Shown here in pieces: positions 26,779-37,722 of a stretch of DNA of 64,000 nt; the first letter of the stretch is position 1, and each line of letters opens with the position of its first letter. The stretch comes from Neoroseomonas eburnea. Lineage in GTDB: Bacteria > Pseudomonadota > Alphaproteobacteria > Acetobacterales > Acetobacteraceae. The notes under the pieces were generated by a model that was not told the DNA's origin, did not search any database, and worked only from the letters and a program-made list of their open reading frames with translations. The stretch is from assembly GCF_018129005.1 (NCBI RefSeq), contig NZ_JAAEDL010000003.1:62001-126000 (forward strand), in the 5' to 3' direction. The position numbers and the translations under genes were made by a program.

Positions 26779-27528
26779 CTATCTTCGCGCCGCCGTCACC
26801 CGTGCCCGATAGCTTTCCACCCGCGCCTTCAACCCGGGCCGCGCGACCGATCGCGCAAGCGCGGCAAGGTCGCCGGCATCATCGGCATGGCGCGTCCGCC
26901 CGTGCAGCGCCGCGACAGTGGCCGCGTCGAGGCGCGTCGCCGCGGCATGCGCGGCACCGATGGCGCCCTCCGTTGCCTCCTCCTCGATCAGCGCCGTGGC
27001 GAGGCCGAGGTCGAGCGCACGCTGCGCCTCGACCGCCCCGCCCGCCAGCAGCAACTGCCGCGCCGCGGTGTCGCCCACCAGCCCGGCCAGCCGCCCGGTG
27101 CCGAGCACCAGTCCGAAGGCCGGCCCCGGAAAGGCGAAGGACGATCCGCGCAGCGCGACACGATGGTCGCACACGGCAAAGAGGTCTGCGCCCGCACCGA
27201 AGACGCGCCCGCCGGCGATCGCCACGGTCGTCACCGGCAGCGCGTGGATCTTCTGCAGCAGCATCTCGATGCGCAGGATGCGCAGCGCGAGGTCGCCATC
27301 GCCGATGGTATCGAGATCCGCGAGATCGAGCCCCGTGCAGAAATTCCGGCCACGCCCTCGCAGGACGATCAGCCGCGCGCCCTCGGCCAGCGCGCGGTCA
27401 ATCTCGGCATCCAGCGCCTCGACCATGTCCGGCCCGAGAGCATTGCCGCGCTCGGGCCGCGACAGCCATAGCGTCGCCGTGTCCTCATGGGGTTCCGCCA
27501 CGACCGGCGCCGCGCTCACCTCACTCAT
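26779..27528 (-). CDS. Enoyl-CoA hydratase/isomerase family protein, atypical active site
   Basis: 249 residues from ATG at 27528; a GTG one codon upstream is also possible, but AGGA spacing favours the ATG. The crotonase fold is shown by NFCTGLDLADL (oxyanion hole) and GGRVFGAGADLFAVCDHRVA. The two Glu residues used by true hydratases are not seen: the first is Asp (GADL) and the second region reads PAFGLVLGTGRL. The reaction is therefore probably not simple crotonyl-CoA hydration; isomerase, hydrolase or decarboxylase roles are open. It is 36 bases upstream-adjacent to nothing on its strand except the amidohydrolase stop at 27565. Confidence 0.8.
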   Translation of the reverse strand: MSEVSAAPVVAEPHEDTATLWLSRPERGNALGPDMVEALDAEIDRALAEGARLIVLRGRGRNFCTGLDLADLDTIGDGDLALRILRIEMLLQKIHALPVTTVAIAGGRVFGAGADLFAVCDHRVALRGSSFAFPGPAFGLVLGTGRLAGLVGDTAARQLLLAGGAVEAQRALDLGLATALIEEEATEGAIGAAHAAATRLDAATVAALHGRTRHADDAGDLAALARSVARPGLKARVESYRARVTAARR

Positions 27529-27564
27529 CACATCCTGTCCCAGCCCGTGGGCGACGAAGGCCCC

Positions 27565-28755
27565 TCACGCCACCAGCGCCCCGTCGCGCGCCGCCACGCG
27601 CCCGGCGGAGACCACGAGCCGCCGGACCGGCCGCGCCACCACCGCTTCCGCGAGGCTGCGCGCTTCCACCAGCACCAGGTCGGCCCGGGCGCCAGGTGCC
27701 AGACCGTGGTCGCCGAAGCCGCATCCCCTCGCCCCCGCGCCGGCGACGCACTCGAAGGCCAGCGCAACCTCGTCGTCGCGGCGGAAGTTGTTGCGCAGGC
27801 CGATGAGCATGGCGCGCTCCAGCATGTCGGGCGAGCCATAGGGCGTCCAGGTGTCGCGGATGCCGTCATTGCCGCCGAAGATCGTCACCCCCGCCGCGCG
27901 GCAGGGGCCGACCAGCGGCACCGGCCGCGATGCCGGCGCGGTGGTGGCGATCGCCACGCCGAGCGCGGCCATGCGCGCCAGCAGCGCATCGCGCTCGCGT
28001 TCCGCGAGGTCGCCGAGGCAGAAGGCGTGGCTCACCACCACCTTGCCCTCCATGCCGAGCGCCCGCGTGCGTTCGAGGATGAGGTCGAGCGAGAAGGCGC
28101 CCATGCTCCCCGGCTCGTGCAGGTGGATATCCACCGGCTTGCCGTGCTTCTGCGCCAGGCCGAAGACGATATCGAGGTGCCGCACCGGATCGCGCTCGAT
28201 CGCGCAGGGATCAAGGCCGCCGACGATGTCCGCCCCCATCGCCAGCGCGGCATCGAGCAGCCTGTCCGTCCCCTGGCGCGCCAGCATGCCGGATTGCGGG
28301 AAGGCGACGATCTGGATCTCCTGCACCGGCGCCATCGTCGCGCGCGTTTCCAGCACGCGCTCGACATGACGGGTGCCGGCGGCGGTGTCCACATCGACAT
28401 GGCTGCGGATGCGCGTCGTGCCGGCGGCGAGGAAGGCCTTCGCCATGGCGAGAGACGCCGCCCCCGCATCATGCCCGGTGCGCGCGCGCCATTCGCGCTC
28501 GGTGTCGATCTTGTCCTCGATGCGCGGGCCGACCTCGTTCACCAGCCAGTCCGGCAGGTGGAAGGTGGTCTTGTCGAGATGCGTGTGGCCTTCGACGAAG
28601 CCCGGCAGCAGCAGCATGCCGCGCCCGTCCTCCACTGCCACGCCCGGCGGTGCCGCCAGCCCCGGCGCCAGGGCGGCGATGCGCCCGCCCTGCACCAGCA
28701 CGTCGAGCGGCGCGCCGCCCAGCGGACGGACGTCGCGCAGCAGCAGATCGGTCAT
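27565..28755 (-). CDS. Cytosine deaminase-like amidohydrolase
   Basis: 396 residues. Metal-binding motifs of the amidohydrolase superfamily are GHTHLDKT (HxH, residue ~58), HLHEPGS, SHAFCLGD, and GNDGIRDTWTPYG with the catalytic Asp. The pattern SHVDVDT plus HLHE resembles the cytosine deaminase/atrazine-type group that acts on cyclic amidines and aminotriazines. Substrate unknown. Its ATG overlaps the stop of the upstream PLP dehydratase (ATGA), so both work in one operon, perhaps deaminating a nitrogenous compound. Confidence 0.8.
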   Translation of the reverse strand: MTDLLLRDVRPLGGAPLDVLVQGGRIAALAPGLAAPPGVAVEDGRGMLLLPGFVEGHTHLDKTTFHLPDWLVNEVGPRIEDKIDTEREWRARTGHDAGAASLAMAKAFLAAGTTRIRSHVDVDTAAGTRHVERVLETRATMAPVQEIQIVAFPQSGMLARQGTDRLLDAALAMGADIVGGLDPCAIERDPVRHLDIVFGLAQKHGKPVDIHLHEPGSMGAFSLDLILERTRALGMEGKVVVSHAFCLGDLAERERDALLARMAALGVAIATTAPASRPVPLVGPCRAAGVTIFGGNDGIRDTWTPYGSPDMLERAMLIGLRNNFRRDDEVALAFECVAGAGARGCGFGDHGLAPGARADLVLVEARSLAEAVVARPVRRLVVSAGRVAARDGALVA

Positions 28756-29711
28756 GACGCCCCCAGTATCCAGTCACGGAACAGGTCGAGGTCGATGTTG
28801 CCGCCGCTGAGCACGACGCCGACGCGGCGGCCGGCCATGCGCGCGCCTTCCTGCGCGAGCGCGGCGAGCGGCGCGGCACCCGCGCCTTCCGCGAGGTTGT
28901 GCGTGTCCTGCCAATAGGCGCGAACGGCCGTCGCGACCTCGTCGTCGGTGACCGTCACGATGCGCGTCGCGCCGCGCCGGATGATGTCGAGCGCCACCGC
29001 ATCCGGCACGCGCGTCGCCATCCCGTCCGCCTGCGTCTCGGCCTTCGGCGTCGTCACCACATGGCCTGCGGCAAAGGACAATGCGTAAGAGGGCGCCCCC
29101 ACGCTCTGCACACCGATGATCTCGGTGGACAGGCCGAGGAGGTCGCGCGCCAGGATGCAGCCGCAGATGCCCGAGCCCATGCCGATCGGAACATACAGCG
29201 CATCGAGCGGCGGGCTGGCGCGGAAGAATTCCAGCGCATAGGTCGCGACGCCGAGCACCAGGTCGCGCGCGAAGGACGGCGCGAATTCCAGCCCCTCGGC
29301 CGCGGCGAGGCGCATCGCCTCCTCCCGCGCCGCGTCGAAATCCTCTCCATGCTCGATCAGCCGTGCGCCGAAGGCGCGCATCGCGGCGTTCTTCTCGCGG
29401 CTGTTGCCATGCGGCACGAGGATCGTCACCGGTACGCCGTGCCGCTTCCCGGCATAGGCGAGCGATTGCCCGTGGTTGCCGCGTGTCGCGCTGACCACGC
29501 CGCGTACCTCCGGGCGTTCGCGCGCGAGCCGTTCCATGTAGACCAGCCCGCCCCGCACCTTGAACGCACCGGTCGGCGTGTGGTTCTCGTGCTTGACCCA
29601 GACCTCGGCGCCGGTGCGCGCCGCCAGCAGCGGCCAGGCGATGGTCGTCGTCGGCGCGAAGGTGCGGTGCACCAGCGCCGCGGCCTGTTCGAGTTCGGTC
29701 AGTGTGAACAT
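28752..29711 (-). CDS. Threonine/serine dehydratase-type PLP enzyme
   Basis: 319 residues of fold type II PLP enzymes. The PLP lysine is in PTGAFKVRGGL (~50), the substrate loop is SATRGNHGQSLA, and the phosphate-binding glycine loop is IGMGSGICG. Such enzymes remove water and ammonia from threonine, serine or hydroxyaspartate. There is no C-terminal ACT domain, so this is the catabolic, unregulated form. The overlap with the amidohydrolase gene suggests a shared catabolic route. Confidence 0.85.
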   Translation of the reverse strand: MFTLTELEQAAALVHRTFAPTTTIAWPLLAARTGAEVWVKHENHTPTGAFKVRGGLVYMERLARERPEVRGVVSATRGNHGQSLAYAGKRHGVPVTILVPHGNSREKNAAMRAFGARLIEHGEDFDAAREEAMRLAAAEGLEFAPSFARDLVLGVATYALEFFRASPPLDALYVPIGMGSGICGCILARDLLGLSTEIIGVQSVGAPSYALSFAAGHVVTTPKAETQADGMATRVPDAVALDIIRRGATRIVTVTDDEVATAVRAYWQDTHNLAEGAGAAPLAALAQEGARMAGRRVGVVLSGGNIDLDLFRDWILGAS

Positions 29712-29962
29712 CTGCCCCCGCCGGCGGTCATCGCCCTGCCATGGGGCGCGCTGCGCCGCGCGGCGCGTCTCCCCCGTGCGTCAGGATGCATCCCTGCACG
29801 TCATCCGCAAGGCAGCGGACGATGCGTGGCGCGCGTGGCGGCTCCGCGGATTGGCCACCGCATTTCGGGAGCGCCCGCCCGTCGGGCATCGTGCAGGCCG
29901 ATGGTCCCGGCTGTTCCATCGGCCGCAGGAGCGGGGCGGGCCGATGCCCGCCAACCCGCTGG

Positions 29963-30166
29963 TCAGATCGGCTTGAGGTTGATGGCCGCGGCCTTTCCGC
30001 GTTCCGTCGCCACGTCGTAGCTGACCTTCTGGTTCTCGTTCAGCCCGGTCAGGCCCGCCTTCTGCACGGCGGTGATGTGGACGAACACGTCCTTGCCGCC
30101 ATCCTGGGGGACGATGAAGCCGAAGCCCTTCGTCGCATTGAACCACTTCACGGTGCCGATCGCCAT
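29963..30166 (-). CDS. Cold-shock domain protein (CspA family)
   Basis: 67 residues ([19 protein letters not shown]). RNP1 KGFGFIVPQ and RNP2 DVFVHITAV are intact. The ribosome binding site AAGGAG lies 9 bases before the ATG. The 5' leader holds a 7-bp stem (30207-30213 with 30219-30225), of the kind that can sense temperature in csp mRNAs, though this is unproven. It shares about two thirds of residues with the Csp at 22503. Confidence 0.93.
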   Translation of the reverse strand: MAIGTVKWFNATKGFGFIVPQDGGKDVFVHITAVQKAGLTGLNENQKVSYDVATERGKAAAINLKPI

Positions 30167-30271
30167 GCGATCCGTCTCCTTCGCCGCCGCCGGCTCGAAT
30201 CCCGGACCGGCTGTGTCCCAGCCGGCCCCGGATCGGCTTGGTTGCGACCGGGCATCCGGAGGCACGGCAAG

Positions 30272-30297
30272 GCGAGGCCAGGATCGGTTGGCCTCGC
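30272..30297 (-). terminator. Hairpin between tctC-like gene and cold-shock gene
   Basis: A perfect 9-bp stem (30272-30280 with 30289-30297, 8-base loop) lies 65 bases past the stop of the tctC-like gene, on the same strand. No strong U-tract follows; assigned as a likely terminator by position. Confidence 0.5.
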
Positions 30298-30361
30298 GAT
30301 CAGACACGGATCGCGCCGGCAGCGTCAACCAAAGCGTGCGGTGTGCGCCGCAGCGGAAAAA

Positions 30362-31342
30362 TCATTCCACGCGGATGCCGAGTTCGGGGATGGTGCGTGC
30401 CCAGAAGGCGTGCTCGTCGCGCACCTGCGCGGCGAAGGCCTCGGCGCCGACCGGCGTGGCGAGCGGTTCGAGCCCGTCGCGGCCGAGCTTCTCGTGGAAG
30501 GCCGGCATGGCGGCGATCTCGCCGGCCAGCGCGCGCAGCGCCGCGATCGGGGCCTCCGGCGTGCCGGGGGGATAGAACAGCCCGTGCCACCCCGTCACCG
30601 CATAGCCGGCGAGGCCCTGTTCGGCGACCGTCGGCACGTCGGGGAAGGCGGGTGACCGCCGCGCGCCGGTGACGGCGATCGCGCGCAACTGCCCCTCGCG
30701 CACCAGCGGGATCGCCGGCGGCGGGGAGGAGATGTTGAACTGCACCGTGCCGTTCACCGCATCCATCAGCGCCGGCGCCGTGCCGCGATAGGCGACGTCG
30801 GACAGCTCGATCCCCGCCATGCGCGCGAGCAGCTTGCCGGCGAGGTGATTGTTCCCGCCATTGCCCGAATGGCTGAAGGTGATCTCGCCCGGCTTCTGCC
30901 GGGCAAGCGCGATCAGTTCCTGCAGGTTGGTCGCCGGGAAGCGCGGATTGGCCACGAGGATGTACTGGTAGTTCGCGAGGATCCCCACCGGCACCAGTGC
31001 GCGTGCCGGGTCCTGCGCCGCCTCGGTGCGGTAGACATGCGGGTTGATGACGATGTTCGAGGAGACGGCATAGAGGAAGGTGTAGCCGTCGGCCCGTGCG
31101 CGCACCGCCTGCGTCGTGCCGATGTTGCCGCCCGCGCCGCCTCGGTTCTCCACCACCACCGGCTGGCCGAGCTTCTGCGACAGGAGCTGCGCGAATTCGC
31201 GCCCGACGATGTCGGTGCCACCGCCCGCCGCGTAGGGGACGATCATCGTCACCGCACGGTTGGGTCGCCAGGCTGCGCCCTGCGCAAGCGCCAGCGTCGG
31301 CGCGAAGAGGGTGGGAGCAAGGAGGAGGCTGCGGCGCTTCAT
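30362..31342 (-). CDS. Bug/TctC-family periplasmic substrate-binding protein
   Basis: 326 residues with an N-terminal export signal (MKRRSLLLAPTLFAPTLALA, cut after AQG is likely). The mature start, RPNRAVTMIVPYAAGGGTDI followed by ENRGGAGGNIGTTQAV, is the hallmark of the Bug/TctC family. These proteins bind carboxylates for tripartite tricarboxylate transporters; large sets of orphan copies are common in proteobacteria. No tctA or tctB partner lies nearby, so it is such an orphan. Confidence 0.9.
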   Translation of the reverse strand: MKRRSLLLAPTLFAPTLALAQGAAWRPNRAVTMIVPYAAGGGTDIVGREFAQLLSQKLGQPVVVENRGGAGGNIGTTQAVRARADGYTFLYAVSSNIVINPHVYRTEAAQDPARALVPVGILANYQYILVANPRFPATNLQELIALARQKPGEITFSHSGNGGNNHLAGKLLARMAGIELSDVAYRGTAPALMDAVNGTVQFNISSPPPAIPLVREGQLRAIAVTGARRSPAFPDVPTVAEQGLAGYAVTGWHGLFYPPGTPEAPIAALRALAGEIAAMPAFHEKLGRDGLEPLATPVGAEAFAAQVRDEHAFWARTIPELGIRVE

Positions 31343-31427
31343 GGACGTTCCCGACGTTGCGAGGATCCGCCTTCCATAGCACCTCCCGGCGGCCGGGCGC
31401 CAAGCGGCATCCGCGGCACGCCGGGCC

Positions 31428-32327
31428 TCAGCGCGGCAGGGGCGGATCGCCGGCGGCGAAGATCAGCCAGTCGCTGCCGATACGGCGGCCGGCGACATCC
31501 TCCGGCGTCACGACCGGCAGGGTGTCGTCATGCTCGATGCTGCGCAGCACGGGGTAGCGTTCCGCGAGCCGCCGCAGCAGGGCCGCGGCGTCGTAGCCTC
31601 GTGCGGCGTTGATCTCGATGACCAGGTGCGGCCGCCAGCGGGCGAGGACGGCCTGCATGCCCTGCAGGATCTCCGCCTCGGCGCCCTCCGCGTCGATCTT
31701 GACGAGATCGAGTCGCGGCCATCCCTCCAGCCGCGCGTCGAGCGTCGTCACCCGAACGGCATGGCCGCCCTCCGCGGCGCGGGGCATCAGCGCGGCGTTC
31801 ATCGGTGCGCCGCCGGGGACCGCAAGCCGCCGTCCGTCCTCGGCGGCGGCGCCGAGCGCCGCTTCCTCGACCGCGACGCGCGCGGCGAATCCCCCCATCA
31901 GGAGGTTGGCCCGCAGCAGCGGCGCCACGGCGGGGTTCGGCTCGACGGCGAGGACCTGGCCCGCCTCTCCCACCATCTCCGCCATCAGCAGGCTGTAGTA
32001 GCCGACATTGGCGCCGACATCGGCGACGTGCATCCCGACGCGCAGCGTGCGCAGGAAGAACCGCGTCAGCCAGAGTTCCCAGTAGCCATCGAGGATGAGA
32101 TGCGGCGTGAGGGTGCGATCCTCGGCCGGCAGGTACATCTTGTAGCGGCCGAGCACCCGGCACAGCACGGTCCCGTCCGCCAGGCCCGTCGCCTGGCACC
32201 GCGCGCGGATGGCATGCTTCGCGCGGTCCGGCCGCATGTGGCGAATGAGGTGCAGTGGCAGCGGCCCCCCGGCGGGCACGCCGAACAGGTGCTCGCGCCA
32301 GGACGCGAATGGCGGCAGCAGGCGCAA
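31428..32327 (-). CDS. FkbM-family SAM methyltransferase
   Basis: 299 residues. The SAM motif I is HVADVGANVGYYSLL, followed by VEPNP and the FkbM hallmark LVKIDAEGAEAEIL. The family methylates hydroxyls of sugars, lipids or polyketides. The first ~80 residues are non-catalytic. There is no biosynthetic cluster around it; the upstream neighbours on this strand are groESL, separated by a strong hairpin, so it is probably transcribed on its own. Confidence 0.85.
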   Translation of the reverse strand: MRLLPPFASWREHLFGVPAGGPLPLHLIRHMRPDRAKHAIRARCQATGLADGTVLCRVLGRYKMYLPAEDRTLTPHLILDGYWELWLTRFFLRTLRVGMHVADVGANVGYYSLLMAEMVGEAGQVLAVEPNPAVAPLLRANLLMGGFAARVAVEEAALGAAAEDGRRLAVPGGAPMNAALMPRAAEGGHAVRVTTLDARLEGWPRLDLVKIDAEGAEAEILQGMQAVLARWRPHLVIEINAARGYDAAALLRRLAERYPVLRSIEHDDTLPVVTPEDVAGRRIGSDWLIFAAGDPPLPR

Positions 32328-32376
32328 GTCGAACCCTCCTGGCCGGATCCTGCGGCGCAGCGGCCACGAACGACAA

Positions 32377-32402
32377 GGGCGCGGGCCTTTCGACCCGCGC
32401 CC
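32377..32402 (-). terminator. groESL terminator hairpin
   Basis: A perfect 9-bp GC stem (32377-32385 with 32394-32402, 8-base loop) begins 24 bases past the groEL stop. On the minus strand it is followed by TTGTCG, a weak U-containing tail. Confidence 0.65.
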
Positions 32403-32426
32403 CGCCTTCCGTCCGGAAGATCCGGA

Positions 32427-34070
<1,644 letters not shown>

Positions 34071-34114
34071 CTACCTCTGGAATCTCGGTTGATCGGGAAG
34101 GCGGAAACGGCGCC

Positions 34115-34429
34115 TCAGGCGGCCTTCTTCGCCTCGGACGTGCCCTCGAGGATGCCCATGATGTCGGACTCCTTCATGATGAGGAGCTCCTCGCCATCGA
34201 GCTTCACCTCGGTGCCCGACCACTTGCCGAACAGGATGCGGTCGCCGGCCTTCACGTCGAGCGGGCGAACCTCGCCCTTCTCGTTGATGGTGCCCGCGCC
34301 GACGGCGACGACTTCGCCTTCCTGCGGCTTTTCCTTCGCGGTGTCGGGGATGATGATGCCGCCGCGGGTCTTCTCTTCGGCCTCGATGCGGCGAACGAGA
34401 ACGCGGTCGTGCAGGGGACGGAACTTCAT
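34115..34429 (-). CDS. groES: Co-chaperonin GroES
   Basis: 104 residues starting [20 protein letters not shown]. The mobile loop [18 protein letters not shown] that docks on GroEL is intact, and the dome-loop and [15 protein letters not shown] segments are present. The C-terminus is extended by about eight residues ([10 protein letters not shown]), seen in several alphaproteobacteria. First gene of the heat-shock operon. Confidence 0.97.
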   Translation of the reverse strand: MKFRPLHDRVLVRRIEAEEKTRGGIIIPDTAKEKPQEGEVVAVGAGTINEKGEVRPLDVKAGDRILFGKWSGTEVKLDGEELLIMKESDIMGILEGTSEAKKAA

Positions 34430-34508
34430 ACTGGAATCCTCTCCTGAGCCTCGGGTTGATGACGGCTCGCCCTGGGAAGCCTGGCCGGTTGCCGGAACAC
34501 CCCGGCCG

Positions 34509-34535
34509 TTAGCACTCCCCCCAGAGGAGTGCCAG
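34509..34535 (-). promoter_or_regulatory. CIRCE element 1 (imperfect), in groES leader
   Basis: TTAGCACTC, nine bases, then GAGTGCCAG: the left arm matches the CIRCE consensus and the right arm differs in two positions. It lies 80 bases before the groES start, downstream of the other CIRCE, so probably inside the transcribed leader. HrcA should bind it. Confidence 0.8.
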
Positions 34536-34572
34536 CGATCTAAGCCCGACCTGCCGGCCCGTCAAGCGTTCG

Positions 34573-34599
34573 GCAGCACTCGTCGAAGGCGAGTGCTAA
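34573..34599 (-). promoter_or_regulatory. CIRCE element 2 at the groESL promoter
   Basis: GCAGCACTC, nine bases, then GAGTGCTAA: the arm next to the promoter is a perfect CIRCE half-site and the other differs at two positions. It lies a few bases after the -10 element and so overlaps the start of transcription, the usual site for HrcA repression. Confidence 0.88.
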
Positions 34600-34606
34600 T
34601 AATCTG

Positions 34607-34612
34607 ATTATA
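34607..34612 (-). promoter_or_regulatory. -10 element of groESL promoter
   Basis: TATAAT on the minus strand in an AT-rich island. No good TTGACA lies 16-18 bases upstream (AGCGAA at 17), so this could be a weak sigma-70 or an alternative-sigma promoter. Confidence 0.55.
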
Positions 34613-34737
34613 AACAATTTTTCTTGGCCTTCGCTGCACCGCACATGTCATCCTGATGACGGCAACCCGCCCCGAGACGGCGGGGCCACGACAGAAACCG
34701 CACGGCTCACCACCCCCAAGGGAAAGGAAAGACCACG

Positions 34738-35010
34738 GTGCTGCAGGGACTGGAACCGATCCTCCGAATCCCCGACTGGCGCATGACGACGGCGGAGCTG
34801 CTCTACCACCTGCCGGATCACCCGCACGTCCTGCAGTCCTATGTCTGGCAGAAGATCGACCACGCGCCGGATTTCCCGGAGCTGTCCCGCTTCCTGGAGT
34901 TCTGGCGGCGGGAGATCGAAGGCCCGCTCCATTCCGTCCGGGTCGCCTGCACCGCGCTGACCCGCCCGGCGGAGCTGCGCTACACGAACGGGGTCTTCAC
35001 GCTGCACTGA
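34738..35010 (+). CDS. usg: Usg family protein
   Basis: 90 residues from a GTG at 34738, with GGAAAGGAAAG just before it. The sequence from DWRMTTAELLYHLPDHPHVLQ to FPELSRFLEFWRREIEGPL matches the Usg family, first seen next to tryptophan genes in alphaproteobacteria; its function is unknown. Small, soluble and rich in aromatic residues. It reads away from groES, with a 308-base shared upstream region that holds the CIRCE sites, so HrcA could affect it too. Confidence 0.85.
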   Translation: MLQGLEPILRIPDWRMTTAELLYHLPDHPHVLQSYVWQKIDHAPDFPELSRFLEFWRREIEGPLHSVRVACTALTRPAELRYTNGVFTLH

Positions 35011-35076
35011 CACGGTCGGCGAGAGGACTGTAGGCTTCCCCACCGCCACGCGAAGCGGCGGAGGGAGGAAACCGGC

Positions 35077-36648
35077 GTGGACCTGCTGCGCAGCATCCTG
35101 GAGGGCTCGCCCATGCTGGCCCTCTTCATCGCGATCGGCCTCGGCTATGCGCTCGGCCAACTGCCGGTGCTCGGCGTGACCTTCGGCGCCGGCGCCGTGC
35201 TCTTCTCGGGCCTCGCCATCGGTGCGGTCGCGCCACGGGCGGCACCGCCCGGCCTGGTCGGCACCCTCGGCCTGCTGATGTTCCTCTACGGCACCGGCAT
35301 CCAGTATGGGCCGCAATGCGTCGCCGGCCTCAAGGGCCCCGGGCTGCGCTGGATCCTCCTGGCGCTCCTCGCCGTCGTCGCCGCGCTGTTCGCCGCCCAG
35401 GCCGTGGGGGGGCTGCTGGGGCTGCCGGTTGCCATGTCGGCCGGCATGTTCGCCGGCGCCGGCACCAGCACATCGGCGCTGCAGGCCGCCATCACCGCCG
35501 CGGATGGCAGCCCCCAGCCGACCATCGGGTACGCGGTCGCCTATCCGGTCGGCGTCATCGGCCCGATCCTGCTGATGGGCTTCATGCTCCGCCTCTTCCG
35601 GCTGGAGATCCCGGCCCCTGCCCCCGCGCTGCGCCATGCGGAGGTCACGCTGCGACCCGACATGCCGTCGCGCACGGTCGCCGAGATCGCGGCGGATCTG
35701 CCCGAGGGCGTCATGGTCCTCGCCATGCGGCACGAACACCAGAACGCGCCGGCCGAGCCCGGCGCCCGCCTTGCCGGCGGCGACGGCCTGTTGATCCTGG
35801 GCCCGCCCGAGGCGGTGGACCAGGCCGTCCACCGGCTCGGGGAGGAGGAGGAAGGCCGCCTCGGCAAGGATCGCGCCGCCTACGACATGGTGCGCGTCAT
35901 CGTCTCCAGGCCGGCCTTCCGCGGGCGCACCCTCGCGACCATGCCGATGCCGCCCTTCCCGATCCGCGTCGCCCAGGTCAGGCGCGGGGATGCGGTGATG
36001 CTGCCGGGGCCGGAGCTCGAACTGGAATACGGCGACGTCCTGGTGCTGCTGGCCGAGAGCGGCCGCCGACCCGAACTCGCCGCGCATTTCGGCGACAGCG
36101 TGAAGGGCAATGCCGAACTCTCCTTCGTCTCGATCGGCATCGGCATGGCGTTCGGGCTGCTGGTGGGCATGGTCAGCATCCCGCTGCCTGGCGGGGGCGG
36201 CTTCAGCCTCGGCGTCGCGGGCGGGCCGCTCGTGGTCGCGCTGATCCTCGGATGGCGCGGCAGCACCTTCGGCATCGGCTGGCGCATGCCGGTCGCCGCC
36301 AACATGGTGCTGCGCAACTTCGGGCTGTCGATCTTCCTCGGCCAGGTGGCGATCGCCTCCGGCCGGCCGTTCGTGGAGACGGTGGCGGCGCAGGGCCCGG
36401 CAGTGCTGGCCGGCGCCGCGCTGGTGCTCGCGACCATCGTCCTGACGGTGCTGCTGATAGGCCACTTCATCCTGCGCATCCGCGTCGACGACCTGTTCGG
36501 CGTCTGTGCCGGCGCAACGGGAAACCCGGCGATCCTCGCCGGCGCCAACCGGCTGCTCGGCAGCGACCGCGCCGATGTGGGCTACGCCATCGTCTTCCCC
36601 ACCATGACCATCGCCAAGATCGTCGCCGTGCAGTTCCTGCTCGGCTGA
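35077..36648 (+). CDS. AspT/YidE-type membrane transporter with a TrkA_C domain
   Basis: 523 residues from a GTG at 35077 with a strong GGAGGGAGGAAA site. Two hydrophobic halves each hold the family's duplicated block: [19 protein letters not shown] in the first half, [20 protein letters not shown] in the second. Between them, residues ~190-340 form a soluble RCK_C-like region ([16 protein letters not shown]). This is the aspartate:alanine exchanger (AAEx) family. Substrate unknown; family members exchange amino acids or carboxylates. A D-lactate dehydrogenase gene follows 17 bases later, so carboxylate exchange is tempting. Confidence 0.85.
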   Translation: MDLLRSILEGSPMLALFIAIGLGYALGQLPVLGVTFGAGAVLFSGLAIGAVAPRAAPPGLVGTLGLLMFLYGTGIQYGPQCVAGLKGPGLRWILLALLAVVAALFAAQAVGGLLGLPVAMSAGMFAGAGTSTSALQAAITAADGSPQPTIGYAVAYPVGVIGPILLMGFMLRLFRLEIPAPAPALRHAEVTLRPDMPSRTVAEIAADLPEGVMVLAMRHEHQNAPAEPGARLAGGDGLLILGPPEAVDQAVHRLGEEEEGRLGKDRAAYDMVRVIVSRPAFRGRTLATMPMPPFPIRVAQVRRGDAVMLPGPELELEYGDVLVLLAESGRRPELAAHFGDSVKGNAELSFVSIGIGMAFGLLVGMVSIPLPGGGGFSLGVAGGPLVVALILGWRGSTFGIGWRMPVAANMVLRNFGLSIFLGQVAIASGRPFVETVAAQGPAVLAGAALVLATIVLTVLLIGHFILRIRVDDLFGVCAGATGNPAILAGANRLLGSDRADVGYAIVFPTMTIAKIVAVQFLLG

Positions 36649-36665
36649 CCGACGCGGAGGCCACC

Positions 36666-37688
36666 ATGCGTATCGCCATGTTCAGCACCAAGCCCTACGA
36701 CCGCCGCAGCTTCGAGGCCGCGCCGGGCGCGGCGGCGCACGAGATCCTGTTCCTCGAGCCTCGGCTCGCCCCGCTCACCGCGCCGCTCGCGGCCGGGGCG
36801 GAGGCGGTCTGCGCCTTCGTCAACGACGACCTCTCGGCGCCGGTGCTGGAGACCCTCGCGGCCGGCGGCACGAAGCTCGTGCTGCTGCGCTGCGCCGGGT
36901 TCAACCATGTGGACCTGGCGGCAGCGGAGCGGCTCGGCATGGCCGTGGCGCGCGTGCCGGCCTATTCGCCGCATGCGGTCGCGGAATTCACCATCGGGCT
37001 GATGCTGTCCCTGGTGCGCGGCATCCACCGCGCCTACCAGCGCACGCGGGACGGCAATTTCGCGCTGGAAGGGCTGCTCGGCTTCGACCTGCACGGCAAG
37101 ACGGCCGGCGTGATCGGCACCGGCAAGATCGGCGCGCTGGTCGCCCGTACCCTCGCCGCCGGCTTCGGCTGCCGCGTCCTCGCCCATGACGTGCATCCGG
37201 ACCCGGCGCTCGAGGCGATCGGCGTCGTCTACACCGACCCGCGCAGCATCGCCGCCCAGGCCGACATCCTGACGCTGCATTGCCCGCTGACGCCCGAGAC
37301 GCGCCACGTGGTGCGCGCGGAGACCCTGGCGCTGGCGCGCCCGGGCCTGGTGCTGATCAACACCAGCCGCGGCGGGCTGGTGGACACCGAAGCGGCGATC
37401 GAGGCGCTGAAGTCAGGCCGGCTCGGCGGCCTGGCGATGGATGTCTACGAGCAGGAGGCCGATCTCTTCTTCGAGGACCTCTCGAACGAGATCCTGGCCG
37501 ACGACGTGATCGCGCGGCTGCTGACCTTCCCGAACGTGCTGGTGACCGGCCACCAGGCCTTCTTCACGGCCGAGGCGCTGGGCGCCATCGCCGAGGTGAC
37601 GCTGGCGAACGCGAGACGCTTCGCGGCCGGAGAGCCGCTCGGCGCGGCGGAGGTCACCTTCGCGGCGAACGCGCCACGTCACGGCTGA
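36666..37688 (+). CDS. D-lactate dehydrogenase (2-hydroxyacid dehydrogenase family)
   Basis: 340 residues from ATG at 36666. The NAD motif is [17 protein letters not shown]. Catalytic residues appear as Arg in [10 protein letters not shown] and INTSRGG, Glu in [11 protein letters not shown], and His in [15 protein letters not shown]. The [11 protein letters not shown]...GHQAFFT pattern is specific for the D-lactate dehydrogenase (LdhA/fermentative) branch. It reduces pyruvate to D-lactate with NADH or the reverse. It lies 17 bases after the transporter gene and is probably cotranscribed. Confidence 0.88.
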   Translation: MRIAMFSTKPYDRRSFEAAPGAAAHEILFLEPRLAPLTAPLAAGAEAVCAFVNDDLSAPVLETLAAGGTKLVLLRCAGFNHVDLAAAERLGMAVARVPAYSPHAVAEFTIGLMLSLVRGIHRAYQRTRDGNFALEGLLGFDLHGKTAGVIGTGKIGALVARTLAAGFGCRVLAHDVHPDPALEAIGVVYTDPRSIAAQADILTLHCPLTPETRHVVRAETLALARPGLVLINTSRGGLVDTEAAIEALKSGRLGGLAMDVYEQEADLFFEDLSNEILADDVIARLLTFPNVLVTGHQAFFTAEALGAIAEVTLANARRFAAGEPLGAAEVTFAANAPRHG

Positions 37689-37722
37689 TGCCCGGCCCGC
37701 GGCCGGATCGCCGGCGCCGTGA

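Noticed and set aside
26652..27806. Plus-strand frame with a peptide like VSKGLSAFGG
   Set aside because: That peptide comes from translating the dispersed repeat, and the rest is antisense of the enoyl-CoA hydratase-like gene. The same peptide appears in the antisense frame at 25761-26057.
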